From NCBI GenBank assembly GCA_963422465.1, contig OY730169.1, positions 744,001 to 808,000 of the forward strand: a DNA stretch of 64,000 nucleotides, read 5' to 3'. Numbering within the stretch: the first letter of the stretch is position 1; each line of letters opens with the position of its first letter. The notes beneath the pieces are model-generated. The model did not search any database, was not told the origin of the DNA, and worked only from the letters and a program-made list of their open reading frames with translations. This DNA comes from Lichina pygmaea. Taxonomy: Eukaryota > Ascomycota > Lichinomycetes > Lichinales > Lichinaceae. Both the position numbers and the translations under genes were made by a program. Of this stretch, positions 1 through 10,600 are shown piece after piece.

Positions 1-377
1 GAAACTTGTCATTTCCAGTAACTGGCATGGCTTGGTCTGGTTGTTGAGACATGACAAGGATGTGAACATGGCTTGGTGAAGTGTGTTATGGTTGGGTAGG
101 TCTTTTGTAGTGTGACGAGGCAATAGCAGAGCAGAAGTCAAGCCTAACTGATTCAGTAACCTTGACCTGACTTGGCTTGAGACTTGAGACTTGGATTGAT
201 GTACAAGACGAAAGACAAGGAAGGAAAAGAGAAAAGAAGAAGAGAAGAAGCTGGGGGAGCAGGAGAAGTTCTTATAGGCAGGGGATACAGTGGAGCAAGC
301 AGGCAACAGTGCAGATGGAACTTCCCGGCAAGGTGCGTGACTTGTGCCAGATATGCAACTGGGCCAGAACCATGACA
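1..377 (-). mobile_element. Ty3/gypsy family A, 5' end fragment (A0)
   Basis: This is the beginning of a minus-strand chromodomain gypsy element that continues off the left edge. Positions 1-52 match the first codons of the family-A gag (compare copy A1 near 23020-23075). Positions 53-110 are the leader. Positions 111-377 are a 267-bp LTR of the same length and sequence type as the A1 and A2 LTRs. Its right end abuts a family-D remnant, so A0 probably inserted into D. The target duplication cannot be tested because the other end lies outside the window. Only this fragment is visible, so wholeness cannot be judged. Confidence 0.85.
111..377 (-). repeat. LTR of family A (A0)
   Basis: A 267-bp LTR. 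On the minus strand it starts TGTCA and ends TGTCACA-like, giving the TG...CA ends of LTR elements. It contains a TATAAG box read on the minus strand near the middle. It lacks the inverted-repeat arrays seen in the LTRs of families B, C and D. Confidence 0.85.
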
Positions 378-621
378 GACAGAAGATCAAGTACATAGTC
401 AAATAGTTAGAGTATGAAAACAAAAAGAACTTGTGGGAACTCACTGAGAACTTCAGCTCTGTGATAAACCTGAAGCTGTGGGATTTTTATCAAGAAAATC
501 CACAGAAACCAGAACTGACAGAGTTAAAGATCTGAGAGAAGCCAAAGTCTCTGAAAAGAAAAGATCACTCAGACTTGGTAGGGAAACCACATGTGAAACC
601 TCCTGCTCAAGAACCTCTTGG
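378..621 (+). mobile_element. Ty3/gypsy family D remnant, end of pol
   Basis: The sequence aligns with the chromodomain end and post-pol region of families C1 and C2, including the words around 'WELTENFS' and a conserved non-coding stretch near 535-575. It is clearly more diverged than C1 is from C2, so D is an older relative. D is cut on the left by A0 and on the right by the insertion of C1. It resumes at 6827 and ends in an LTR that is split by LINE1. It is a broken fossil with most of its length lost. Confidence 0.75.
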
Positions 622-1046
622 TGTTAAGGCCTAGGCCGGAACAGCCCAGGTAAGCGAGGGAGGAGTGTTAGTCATACGGAACAACATCCGACTGATCCGG
701 TGGACGAGCAAGAGCTAAGTGAGGAGCTCGTCCGGTGGACGAGCAGGAGCTAAGCGAGGAGCTTGTCTGGTGGACAAGCAGGAGCTAAGCGAGGAGCTTG
801 TCCACGCAAAAGGATGATACCCCTTGAGGAGACCCCCCCCCTTGGGGCATCTGTATAAAGACCCCCCCAAAGAGCCCGGAGAGATTAGCTCTCCAGGCTG
901 AACACCAATGCACACATCGTACTGAGACAATAGCACAGGAGAGTTACCCCACCTGTCTATTCCTCTACCGAGTCCCTGTCTAGAATCCGCCTTGCGAAGC
1001 AACAGACTGCACTGGTTTCTGTGTGAACCCAGCCTGGCCTTTAACA
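622..1046 (+). repeat. 5' LTR of C1
   Basis: A 425-bp LTR. It has a TATA box (TATAAAG) at 854-860 and, upstream of it, three 35-bp tandem units (697-804), each holding a short inverted repeat. Copy C2 has two units instead of three, so unit number varies between insertions but is the same in both LTRs of one insertion. Confidence 0.9.
697..804 (+). repeat. Tandem inverted-repeat array in C1 LTR
   Basis: Three units of 35 bp. In unit one GGACGAGC (702-709) pairs with GCTCGTCC (726-733). In unit three GGACAAGC (772-779) pairs with GCTTGTCC (796-803). The middle unit is decayed on one arm. The units carry CGG/CCG triplets. The array ends about 50 bp before the TATA box. The same array recurs in the 3' LTR at about 6477-6583. 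Confidence 0.85.
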
Positions 1047-1084
1047 GTTTCAGCCTCTAACATATAGAACACTGACTTGATACG

Positions 1085-2150
1085 ATGGTGGATCCACAAA
1101 GCCCTACCCTTTCCCAGGTGGCTCAAGCCCAGACTGCTCAGGCAGCTCAGGCCCAGACTGTCCAGGCAGCACCTATTGTTAACCTACCCCCGAAGCCCTT
1201 GAAGGTAGGTGCCCTGAAGAGGTACAATAGATCCAGGGGAGGACTGGAGTTGTTCTTCTCACAACTGGAGCTCTACTATGGGTTCAACACAGCCCAGTTT
1301 CTGACAGACCAGGAGAAGATGCTGTTTGCAGCTTCCTACCTGGAAGGACCAGCCTTCGCTTGGTTCAACGTCTACTTAAGAGATTACCTAGACAATCAGG
1401 CAGACCCCAAGGAGCAAGAAGACAATACCCGACAGGTCATGGGAAGCTTGAAAACCTTTAAGACAGCTATGAGGAAGATGTTTGGGATCCTTGACAAGGA
1501 AAGGGATGTGGAACAAAAGCTCCAAGCACTGCGGCAAACTGGATCAGCATCAGAATTCGCAGCAAAGTTCCAACAACTAGCAGTGAGGATCCAGTGGGGG
1601 GACAGTGCACTAACAGCACTATTCTACCAAAACCTCAAGGAACAAGTCAAGGATGACATCACGCGAGGAGACTGACCAACCGAGCTCTACGAAATGATCA
1701 AGACTGCAGCTCACATCAACAACTGACAGTTCAAGAGAGAGCTTGAGAAGCAAGGCAAGCAGACGAAACCATGGGTGAAGAAAAAGCCAACACCTGCCAA
1801 AGATAACTACGGCTTGGTACCCATGGAAATTGATGTGGTGGAACCACAAAAGAAGGAGACACAGAAGTGTTACAACTGTCAGAAAGTGGGCCACCTTGCA
1901 GTGAACTGCAGGAGCAAGAAGAAGAACAAGAAGGGCAAAGGGAAGCAGTTGAACACCACAAGCGCCTGGAAAGGCAGGGAGATGGAGGAGCCCCAGAGGG
2001 CTCCCCAAGGTACACTGCCCCACAATCACCCTGAGGTGGCACTCCTCAGAGAGGAGGACAACCTCTGACAACACGCTGAAAAACTCAAGAACATGCTCCA
2101 AGAAACCTTGGACTGCCTTGACAAGGTCTGAAGGAAGGTCGACAGAATCC
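1085..2150 (+). pseudogene. C1 Gag region (fossil)
   Basis: Gag begins 39 bp after the 5' LTR. The N-terminus is rich in A/Q. A capsid-like helical part follows, then a zinc knuckle of the form C-x2-C-x4-H-x4-C near 1870-1912, then a lysine-rich nucleic-acid-binding stretch. It is typical of chromovirus Gag and broken in this copy. Confidence 0.8.
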
Positions 2151-2355
2151 ACTGGGAGGACGACCTGATCTCTGAGTTTGACACAACCGGCTATATGGAG
2201 GAACAGGTTGACGACAAGGAAGCCCAGCCACCACCAGTCCCTGACAAACCTGTCCTTCGATGACAGGACACAACCCTATCAGAAATAGGGGAGACACAAG
2301 TGTCACGATGGGTTGACAATACCCTCAGCGTCACACAGGTCAAAGACACCACCAC

Positions 2356-5300
2356 ATGATGCAAACAACACGCGGTAGAGCGTCAGGCCCAGGGCCTAGG
2401 CAGCTCAAAAAACTAGCAGCACTCTTCAAAACTGGGGTCGGAAGAGCAGGCAAGACAACACCCCAGAAGGAAGAAGTCAAGCTGAGCCTTGACACAACAG
2501 CCTGCAGCCCACACTTTCGCATCAAGATCAGAGTCAATGGGTGGTTGGCTAAGGCCATGATCAACTCTGGTGTGACTGGCAACTTCATGTCAGAAAGCTT
2601 TGCCAGAAGAAACAAGGTTCCAGTCCAAGGTAAGAAAGATCCCTACCAGTTGATGGTGGTGGACAGAACACCACTCTCCAAAGACAAGGGACAAGTGACA
2701 AAGGAGACCAAGAGCCTGAGACTGAGTGTCTATAGCACAACGATCAGAACAGAGGAATTCAACTTGGTCCAGATACCACACAAAGTTATATTGGAACTTC
2801 CGTGGTTGGAAAAACAAAACCCAAGGATTGACTGGAGAAGAAGGCAACTAGTCTTTCCGGACAGAACACTGGTCACGTCAGAACCAGGGGTGATGATTAA
2901 AGAAATCTCACTGACACGCTGGAAGAAATACCACCAGCACGGGCAGGCCTGTGTGGCCTGGATGAAACTCCGAACACAACAACTTTGCACCACGCAAGAC
3001 ACTGTGGGCAAGACTCAGGCACCGCAGTTGCCAAGTGAGTATAAAGAATACCAGGAGATGTTCGAAGAAACAGTGATCATGACACTACTGGAACATCAGG
3101 AGTGGGACCACAAGATTCTGCTGGAAGATGGAAAAAAACTCACACACAGCCCTATCTACACTCTGTCAGTAAAAGAGCTTGAGGCCCTGAGAGACTACCT
3201 AGACAAGAACCTAGCAAAAGGGTTCATAAGACTTTCAACATCACCAGCTGGATACCTGATATTGTTTGTGCCAAAGAAAGATGGCAAACTTCAACTGTGT
3301 GTTGATTACTGGTGGCTAAATGTGATTACAGTGAAAAACCACTACCCGCTGCCATTGATATCAGAAATCCAAGACTGGATCCAAGGAGTCAAATAGTTTA
3401 CCAAGTTCAACATTCAAGGCACTTTCAACCTGGTTAGGATGAAAGATGGCGAAGAATAGAAGACAGTCTTTCATACAAGGTACAGGTACTACAAGTATAC
3501 TGTGATGCCATTCAGCCTTACGAATACACCGGCGACATTCCAATCACTTATTAACACTGTCCTCCGACAATACCTGGACATATTTGTCACTGCTTATATC
3601 AACGATGTCTTGGTATACACTAATGGAACCTTGGAGAAGCATAAACAGCATGTCAAAACAATCCTACATGCACTCCAGAAAGCAGGCATGAGGTTACGCC
3701 TTGATAAAAGTGTTTTCCACACAAAAGAAGTGGAATATTTGGGGTTGATCCTGACAACAGAAGGAATCCGAATAGACGACACAAAGATGGCAGCAGTACA
3801 AGACTGGCCAACACCCAAAAACCTCAAAGAAGTACAATCCTTCCTAGGATTTGCAAACTTCTACTGACAATTCATCAAGGACTACTCAAGAACAGCAGCA
3901 GCCTTGACAGAGTTAACCAGAAAGAACAAATCTTTCAGGTGGGGGGAGAGCCAACAAGTGGCCTTCCAGGAGTTGAAGAATAAATTCATCTCCGCACCTA
4001 TTTTGGCATTATTTGATCCTGAGAAGAGGATTATTCTGGAAACTGATGCCTCAGACCAAGCATTAGGATCCTGCTTGTATCAACCAGACGCTGACAACCA
4101 CTTACACCCTGTCGCATACTGATCAAGAAAGTTCTCTGGCCCAGAACTGAGGTATGATGTTCACGACAAGGAGTTGCTAGCAATTGTTGATGTATTCCAT
4201 GAATGGAGGCCTTACTTGGAGGGGGCAAAATACACGGTAGACATGTACTCAGACTACAAGAACTTAGCTTACTTCACAACAACAAAGAAGCTAAACTGAC
4301 AACAAGTTTGATGGGCAGAGTTGTTGGCATCATACAACTTCCAAATTCTCTACTGGAAGGGCACTGAAAATGCTTGAGTGGACACACTCAGCAGGCGACC
4401 AGACCTGATGGACAAGAAAACAACAGAGGAAAACCCAATCCTAGTGACAAAAGGACAAACCCTGGTCTATGCCCAACCCCAACTGGCAACAACTGAAACA
4501 AAGGGTCCACTCCTTACCCTTGGCCACAAGGCAGCAAATGAAAAGGAAATTGTGCCAGAAAGAGCACAAGAGGAGGTGATCTGGAGGCACTATGACAGGC
4601 CTTTGCACAGACACTCCGGGTGAGATAAAACCTTGGAGAAAATCCAAAGGAACTACCACTTTGACAGAATGAAGTGCAAGGTGACAGAGTTCATCCGCAA
4701 CTGCGAACAGTGCGTGAAGAACAAGCCATCAAGACATAAGCCCTATGGGCAGGCACAGCAAATAGACCTACCTGAGGTACTATGGGAAACTATCACGATG
4801 GATTTCGTGGTCAAGTTGCCAAAGTCAACAGACCCAGCAACAAAGATGGTATACGATAGTATTTTGGTGGTTGTTGACAAGCTCACCAAATATGCCCACC
4901 TGCTCCTGTGGAAAGAGTCAGGAACCACGAACAAACTTGCGAGTGTCCTACTCAAAGAGCTGGTAAGCCACCAAGGGCTACCAAAGACAATCATCTCAGA
5001 TCAAGACAAACTCTTCACCTTGAAATTCTGGAACACATGGACAAGGCAACTTGGCATTGATACAAGAATGTCAACAGCCTACCACCCACAAACTGACAGA
5101 CAAACTGAGCAGACAAACCAGACAATGGAGCAGTATCTACGACACTACGTCAACCACCAGCAGGATAACTGGGTGGAACTGCTACCAATAGCCCAGTTTG
5201 CGTACAACGACCAGCAACACAGCATGACAGGGACAACACTGTTCTTTGCGAACTATGGAAGAAACCCCTGATGGCAGGCAACAGCAGGAGGCAATGTTGT

Positions 5301-5823
5301 CGATGTTAGCAAACTTGCTGCTATGCACGAGATGATGAAAACAACAATCAACTGTGCCCAGAACACCACCACCCACTAATTACATGACAAAAGGTTGAAG
5401 GGACCAACCCTGGAAAGGGGGAATAAGGTCTACCTATCGACAAAAAACCTGCGCTCAAAGTGACCAAGCAAAAAGCTGGACCATGTACGAATCAGACCAT
5501 TCAAAATCAAGAAGCGCACTGGGAAAGTCAACTATCAACTGAGACTACCACGAAAAGCAAGGATACACTGAGTATTCCACGTCTTGCTGCTCAAACCAGC
5601 ACCCAGCGACGCAGAGATCAAGACAGAATGGAACTTTGAGGATGACAAAGAAGAGTACGATGTTGAAAGGATCCTGGATAGTCGAAGAAACAGACGGAAA
5701 ACTGAGTACCTGGTGAAGTGGTTAGGATTTGACGAAGAGGAGAATTCATGGGAACCAACTGAGAACTTCAGCCCTGTGATGAACCAGAAGCTGGTGGATT
5801 ACCACCGAGCAAACCCGCAGTGA
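2356..5823 (+). pseudogene. C1 Pol region with chromodomain (fossil)
   Basis: Order along the DNA: protease (about 2500-2860), reverse transcriptase (about 3050-3850), RNase H (about 3900-4330), integrase with zinc-binding head and DDE core (about 4540-5270), and a chromodomain (about 5660-5800, core words YLVKWLGF and SWEPTENF). The domain order RT-RNase H-integrase is that of Ty3/gypsy. The region is broken in several places. Confidence 0.85.
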
Positions 5824-5829
5824 CCAGGT

Positions 5830-6290
5830 CTGACAGGGACAACAGCTCAAGAGAAGTCAAAGTCTCTGAAGAGAAGATGTCCTCAAAGGACAGCGGAGCA
5901 GCAGCCTGACTGGCCTCCTGTTCGCGGATAACACGGAGAGCCTTCTGTTCCTGAGCATCAAGGGACTCTTGATCTTTGATAGCTGACAGCTCATGACAGA
6001 TGGCATCAGCCTTCTTCTGTGAGAGATGACCCAGCTGCCGGTGGAGGTGGATCTGCTGGGGAAGCAACTTTGACAATTGGTCATCAGTCTCCTGTAGCTG
6101 AGCCTCAAGCTGCTCATACTCAAGTTCTATCTTCTTCCATTCTGATTCTGAGAGATGAAGGTTGCAGCAACAACCCTTCTCAACACACTGACAACAAAAA
6201 GATGATGCAGAGCTCACAACACACTGGGTGTGGTTGTGACAACAAGCACTGCATGTGATTTTTGATTCCTTGCCTATTTTGCCAATACGA
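5830..6290 (-). pseudogene. C1 opposite-strand ORF, Zn2Cys6-like plus coiled coil
   Basis: This ORF is read on the strand opposite to gag and pol, convergent with the chromodomain end. It encodes a cysteine cluster C-x2-C-x6-C-x8-C-x2-C-x6-C with a His four residues after the second Cys, then a heptad-rich stretch (words ELEYEQLEAQL and DDQLSKLL), then an acidic and serine-rich tail. The spacing equals the fungal Zn2Cys6 binuclear cluster, although the basic residues usual between Cys2 and Cys3 are missing. It is the counterpart of the longer open version in C2 (50395-50904). This copy appears slightly broken. Confidence 0.7.
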
Positions 6291-6400
6291 CAAGAAAGAA
6301 AACCACGATGACGAGTTCAAGTTGTCTGGCCTTGGTTTATGACAAAAGAGGAGCAGGAACAAAAAGGATCTGGGGACAGAACCCTTGGAGGGAGGGGATA

Positions 6401-6826
6401 GTGTTAAGGCCTAGGCCAGAACAGCCCAGGTAAGTGAGGGAGGAGTGTTAGTCATACAGAACAACATCCGACTGATCCGGTGGACAAGCAAGAGCTAAGC
6501 GAGGAGCTTGTCCGGTGGACGAGCAGGAGCTAAGCGAGGAGCTTGTCCGGTGGACAAGCAGGAGCTAAGCGAGGAGCTCGTCCACGCAAAAGGATGATAC
6601 CCCTTGAGGAGACCCCCCCCCTTGGGGCATCTGTATAAAGACCCCCCCAAAGGGCCCAGAGGGATTAGCTCTCCAGGCTGAACACCAATGCACACATCGT
6701 ACTGAGACAATAGCACAGGAGAGTTACCCCACCTGTCTATTCCTCTACCAAGTCCCTGTCTAGAATCCACCCTGCGAAGCAACAGACCACACCAGTTTCT
6801 GTGTGAATCCGGCCTGGCCTTTAACA
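6401..6826 (+). repeat. 3' LTR of C1
   Basis: A 426-bp match to the 5' LTR, preceded by the polypurine run GGAGGGAGGGGATAG. It contains the same three-unit inverted-repeat array (about 6477-6583) and a TATAAAG box. It is followed at once by the target duplication CTTGG. Confidence 0.9.
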
Positions 6827-7245
6827 CTTGGTTCTTGATTGTAGCAAGCTTACACTTGATAGTGTCACTCTTCTTCTTGGACAACAAGCCCAGTTACTTG
6901 TGAAGATGAAGCTGGCAAGGAAGAAGTCTTGATATTTGTTTATTGATATCTCACAACTGAGTCTTGAGCTGAGTGCACTCAAGCTCTATCTTTTCCTATT
7001 CTGATTCTGCAAGATGAAGATCACAGCAGTAACTCTTCTTAATGCACTGACTGCAAGATGTGGACTCTGAGCTGACAACACACTTGGTGTGATTGTGACA
7101 ATATGTGCTGCATGAAACTTTGGACACCTTACCTATCTTGCCAACACAAGAACTGAGAGCTCCACAACAGTTATTGCAAGACATCTGGAGTATGGTGAGA
7201 GAAGTGAGAGGATCTGGAGACAGAATCTTTAGAGGGAGGGGATAG
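6827..7245 (+). mobile_element. Family D remnant, post-pol region with opposite-strand ORF
   Basis: This is the continuation of D after the C1 insertion. On the minus strand an ORF is visible at 6996-7184, with further matching codons down to about 6840. It carries a cysteine cluster close to those of C1 and C2: second half C-x2-C-x6-C exact, first half with shifted spacing, shared His. It then runs into the same 'DLHL.ESE' word. A purine-rich run (about 7229-7245) precedes the D 3' LTR, as in C1. It is diverged and broken. Confidence 0.7.
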
Positions 7246-7523
7246 TGTTAAGATCTAGGCCAGAACAGCTAAGCTGACCTAAGTGAGTGTACAGAGGTAC
7301 ACAGAACAATGTTCACCTGACCTGGTGGCAAAAGTGGCAGAGATGTAACTATCTCTACCAACTCTACTAAAGTGGCAGAGATGGTAGAGGTGTAACTATC
7401 TCTGCCAACTCTCCCACACAGAAAACTGATACTTTTCAAAGAGAACTCCCCCCCTCAGACTTCTGTATATAAGAGAATCCAGATAGCTGGGGAGAATAGC
7501 TCTCCAGGCTGAACACACAAGAC
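7246..7523 (+). repeat. 3' LTR of D, left part
   Basis: The LTR starts TGTTAAGATCTAGGCC, matching the start of the C LTRs. Upstream of a TATA box (TATATAAG, 7466-7473) it has two inverted repeats: GGCAGAGAT (7336-7344) with ATCTCTACC (7351-7359), and GGCAGAGAT (7374-7382) with ATCTCTGCC (7398-7406). These are unrelated in sequence to the C repeats but in the same place. The LTR is interrupted at 7523 by LINE1 and resumes at 27494-27622, for about 396 bp in total. Confidence 0.8.
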
Positions 7524-7555
7524 TTTTTTTTTTGATTTGATTCTTACACTGTTTT

Positions 7556-7569
7556 TAGCTTTACAGCCA
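7556..7569 (-). promoter_or_regulatory. LINE1 3' UTR tail-proximal hairpin
   Basis: On the minus strand this reads TGGCT-GTAA-AGCTA, a 5-bp stem closed by a GNRA-type tetraloop just upstream of the A-rich tail. The same hairpin occurs in LINE2 (23822-23835), LINE4 and LINE6, with loop GAAA in LINE3. It is probably a recognition structure for the reverse transcriptase; that role is inferred. Confidence 0.5.
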
Positions 7570-7693
7570 TGCAGATCTTCCAGCTAATAGTGAACTTCTT
7601 CAGAAAACTTTTAAAGGAATAAAAACTGAAGACAGGGAGGTGACTAGAAAGTGTAGCAAAAGGAAATCTTGTAGTGTCTGGTAGGAAAAGCTT

Positions 7694-10600
7694 CTAGATG
7701 TTGGAGTGTGAATAGTGAAGTTTGAAAGCCAGATTAAATTGGTTTAGTCTTTTCAAAGATATAAACCAGTACAGAAACTTCTGTAGAAGCTCTGGGTTTG
7801 AAATAATAGTAGTGAAATCTTGGGGGTTAAAGAGAGCATGTTGTCTTTGACTTGAGTAGAGAGAGCATGAAGAGGTAATATACTTTACTGTCTCTTCTGC
7901 TTGACCACACATGCATAGGGGGGTAGGAAAGTCAGGGACTCCAGCTCTGAAAAGAAAACTTGCTAGACCAATTCTCCCAGTTCTGGTTTGCAGTAGTAGA
8001 CTTGCCTCAGCTTTCTGTAGCTCTTTGTAGAGCTTTAGGTTGTTGTAGTAAGGTTTTTGGCAAAACACCTGCCATCCAGCATAGCTTTTTCTTTTCTTCT
8101 CCTCCCATTGGTTTTCCCACTCTTTAGTAAAGAGTATTTGTAGTTCTTTCTTTGAACTAGCCTGGTTAGTAGTTATTTGACTTAACCAAGTGAACTTCCA
8201 ATTAGGAGAGATAGTTGAGGATTTCTTTAAAGGTTTCCTCAGTGAAGAAGCATAGGAAGAAATAGTAGAAAAGGTACTGTCAAGAAAGTCTTTCAGAGAG
8301 GAGGTTTGGATAGAAGATAGAAAACAAGCTGTGCGAAATTTAAAATAGAGATCTAGAGGTAAAAGAAAAAGCTCACTCTCTAATAGAAAAGAAGGAGTGG
8401 CTTTGAAAGCACCCCCAATAAGTCTCAGACATTTGTTTTGGAATATGATAAGAGAGGAAATATTAGAGGATTTTCTGAGTGGGTTGAACCAAATTCCCAC
8501 TGCATAGCTCAGTACAGATCTGAGTATTGCAGTGTACACAAGGCGTGCTGTGAGAACTGGAAAGCCCCAGGTGGAGTAAGAGGTTCTAGAAAGAGAAGAT
8601 AGTGCTTTTTGTGCTTTTTGAAGAATAATTCTCTGGTGTTTGTGCCAGTGGAGTTTGGCATCCAGGTACACTCCCAATACTCGCACTTCTTCTTTTGGTT
8701 TTAGAATCACATTCCCAAGTGTAAGCTTGAGCTGCAGATTGTCTGATCTTCTTCTGGAAAAATGAAGTATTTCATATTTCTCAGGAGAGAAGACTATTCC
8801 ATGTCTTGCAGCCCAAGATAGACATTTAAGATGTGTATTCTTCAACTTCAGAAGGTTGCTTTTAAGAGAGTGTCCAAATGCAAGCAGATTTGTATCATCT
8901 GCAAATCCCAGAGCAGAAACACCAGTAGTAGGAGAATGTACAGTCTCATGAAGTTCAGAAATATAGAATAGAAAAAGAATAGGAGACAAAGAGAAACCTT
9001 GGGGGACTCCACAGTGAATAGGAATAGAAGAGGACTCAGAGTCATCAAAAACTAGGGTGGTGGTACGTCTGGTACAGAAAAAGAGGATCCAAGAAGTTAG
9101 CCAGAGAGGGATTCCTTTTCTCTCCAGAATCTTTTGAAGAATCTCTGGAAGAACTCTGTCATATGCTCCTGAGATGTCCAGAGAAAGTAGAGATGCAACC
9201 ATGCCTTCTTTCCAGACTTTTTCCACTTGGGAAGTTAGAAGGAAAAGTGCTGATTCAGTTGATCTGCCTTTCCTGAACCCCATCTGAATTTCTGGCAAGA
9301 GTTTAGCCTCTTCTGCTACCTTGCTTAGTCTGGCTGCTGTAATAGCTTCCATCAGCTTGCCAGTTGTGTTTAGCAGAGCTATAGGGTGCCAGGCTTGAGC
9401 TTGGTTATAGATTCCCTTGCCAGGTTTTCTTAGACAGACTGTTTTTGCATTCTTGAATCTCTCTGGAAAGTATTCCAGTCTCCAGCATGTTGATGTGAGA
9501 ACAGCTATAGCTTGGCAGAACTTGGAGCCCAGAGCTTTCAGAAATCCATTTGGCAGTTTGTCTTTTCCTCCTGCTGTAAAAAGTTTCTTCTTGTTCAGAA
9601 TTTGCTCCACTTCTTCAGTGGTAACCTTCTGAGAAAGCTGGATCTCTGGGGTACTCTGGTGACTTTCTGTACTTGGTTCTGGAACAAGTGCCTCTGGAAA
9701 GAATTGAGCTGAGAAAGATTTTGTCTTCTCCTTAAAGCTTTTGGCTAGTCCTTCTTGAGTCTCCAGATCAGGGACCAGAGGAAGATCAGGGGTCTTGTTA
9801 GCTTTTGATTTTCCCCACTTTGCAAGCTTCCAGACTTTTGAGGAACTGGCTAGCTCATGAACTTGTTTTCTGAAGGTGTTCTGTTTGCCTTCTCTGACAG
9901 CTTTCTTCTTGAGCTTAGTTGCTTCTTCTAGCTCTTCTTGGCTTGCCTGTCCTCTGAGCACTTGTCTTCTTATTCTTCTTTCCTGCTTAACTTTAGTTTG
10001 GATCTCTTGGTTCCACCAGGGGACTGAGTGGCTAGATTGCTTCTGGAGTTCTGTGCATCTGTCTGCTATTCCTTGGAGAAAGTGGTTAAGATATTCCAAG
10101 TACTCATCCACTTCATGTTTATCTTGAAAGTGGAAGGGCAGCTGCAAATTATTACACTCTTGTTTTGCCAGGTTTGTGTCCAGTGTTTTCCAGTTCCTTT
10201 CTGGCTTCCAGGTTTTTCTTGGTGAGTCCAGGTCCAGGCTAGTTAGCACAGGTCTGTGGTCAGACTCATGAAAGAACTGCAAAGCAATTTTAGAAAAGAT
10301 TAGAGAGTTAGAAAGAGAAGAAGATATAAAGGAAAGATCAATAGGTGAACAGGGTTTGTGGGAAAGAGATCTAGCTCTTGTGGGTGTAAAAGGTGCAATA
10401 GCTAACTCCAGATTTGAATTTTTCATTAGAGTTTGGAACTTGTGTGCAGTGTCAGAATATAGTCTTCTTTTCTTTGACCAGTCCGGGTGGTGAAGATTTG
10501 AGTCTGTAAGAAGAATATGCTGCCCTTTTGCTTGTAAAGCATTTTGGAGTAGACAGAGGAGAGCTTCTGATGCTTGTAGGTAGTTCTCTTGACTTGAGGG

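Larger units (their letters stand above)
622..6826 (+). mobile_element. Ty3/gypsy chromovirus, family C, copy C1
   Basis: An LTR retrotransposon with all parts in order. LTRs lie at 622-1046 and 6401-6826, starting TGTTAAGG and ending TTAACA, with a 5-bp target duplication CTTGG at 617-621 and 6827-6831. Gag with one CCHC zinc knuckle is followed by protease, reverse transcriptase, RNase H, integrase and a C-terminal chromodomain, which marks a chromovirus. A purine run precedes the 3' LTR. Between the chromodomain and the 3' LTR is an opposite-strand ORF (listed separately). The copy is broken, with roughly a dozen breaks. The LTR pair is still very similar and the two LTRs differ mostly at CpG sites, so the insertion is fairly young. 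It sits inside an older D element. Confidence 0.93.

Noticed and set aside
1619-2152. Long minus-strand open frame opposite C1 gag
   Set aside because: Hydrophobic low-complexity shadow of the Gag frame; also open in C2 only because Gag codons are conserved. No motif.
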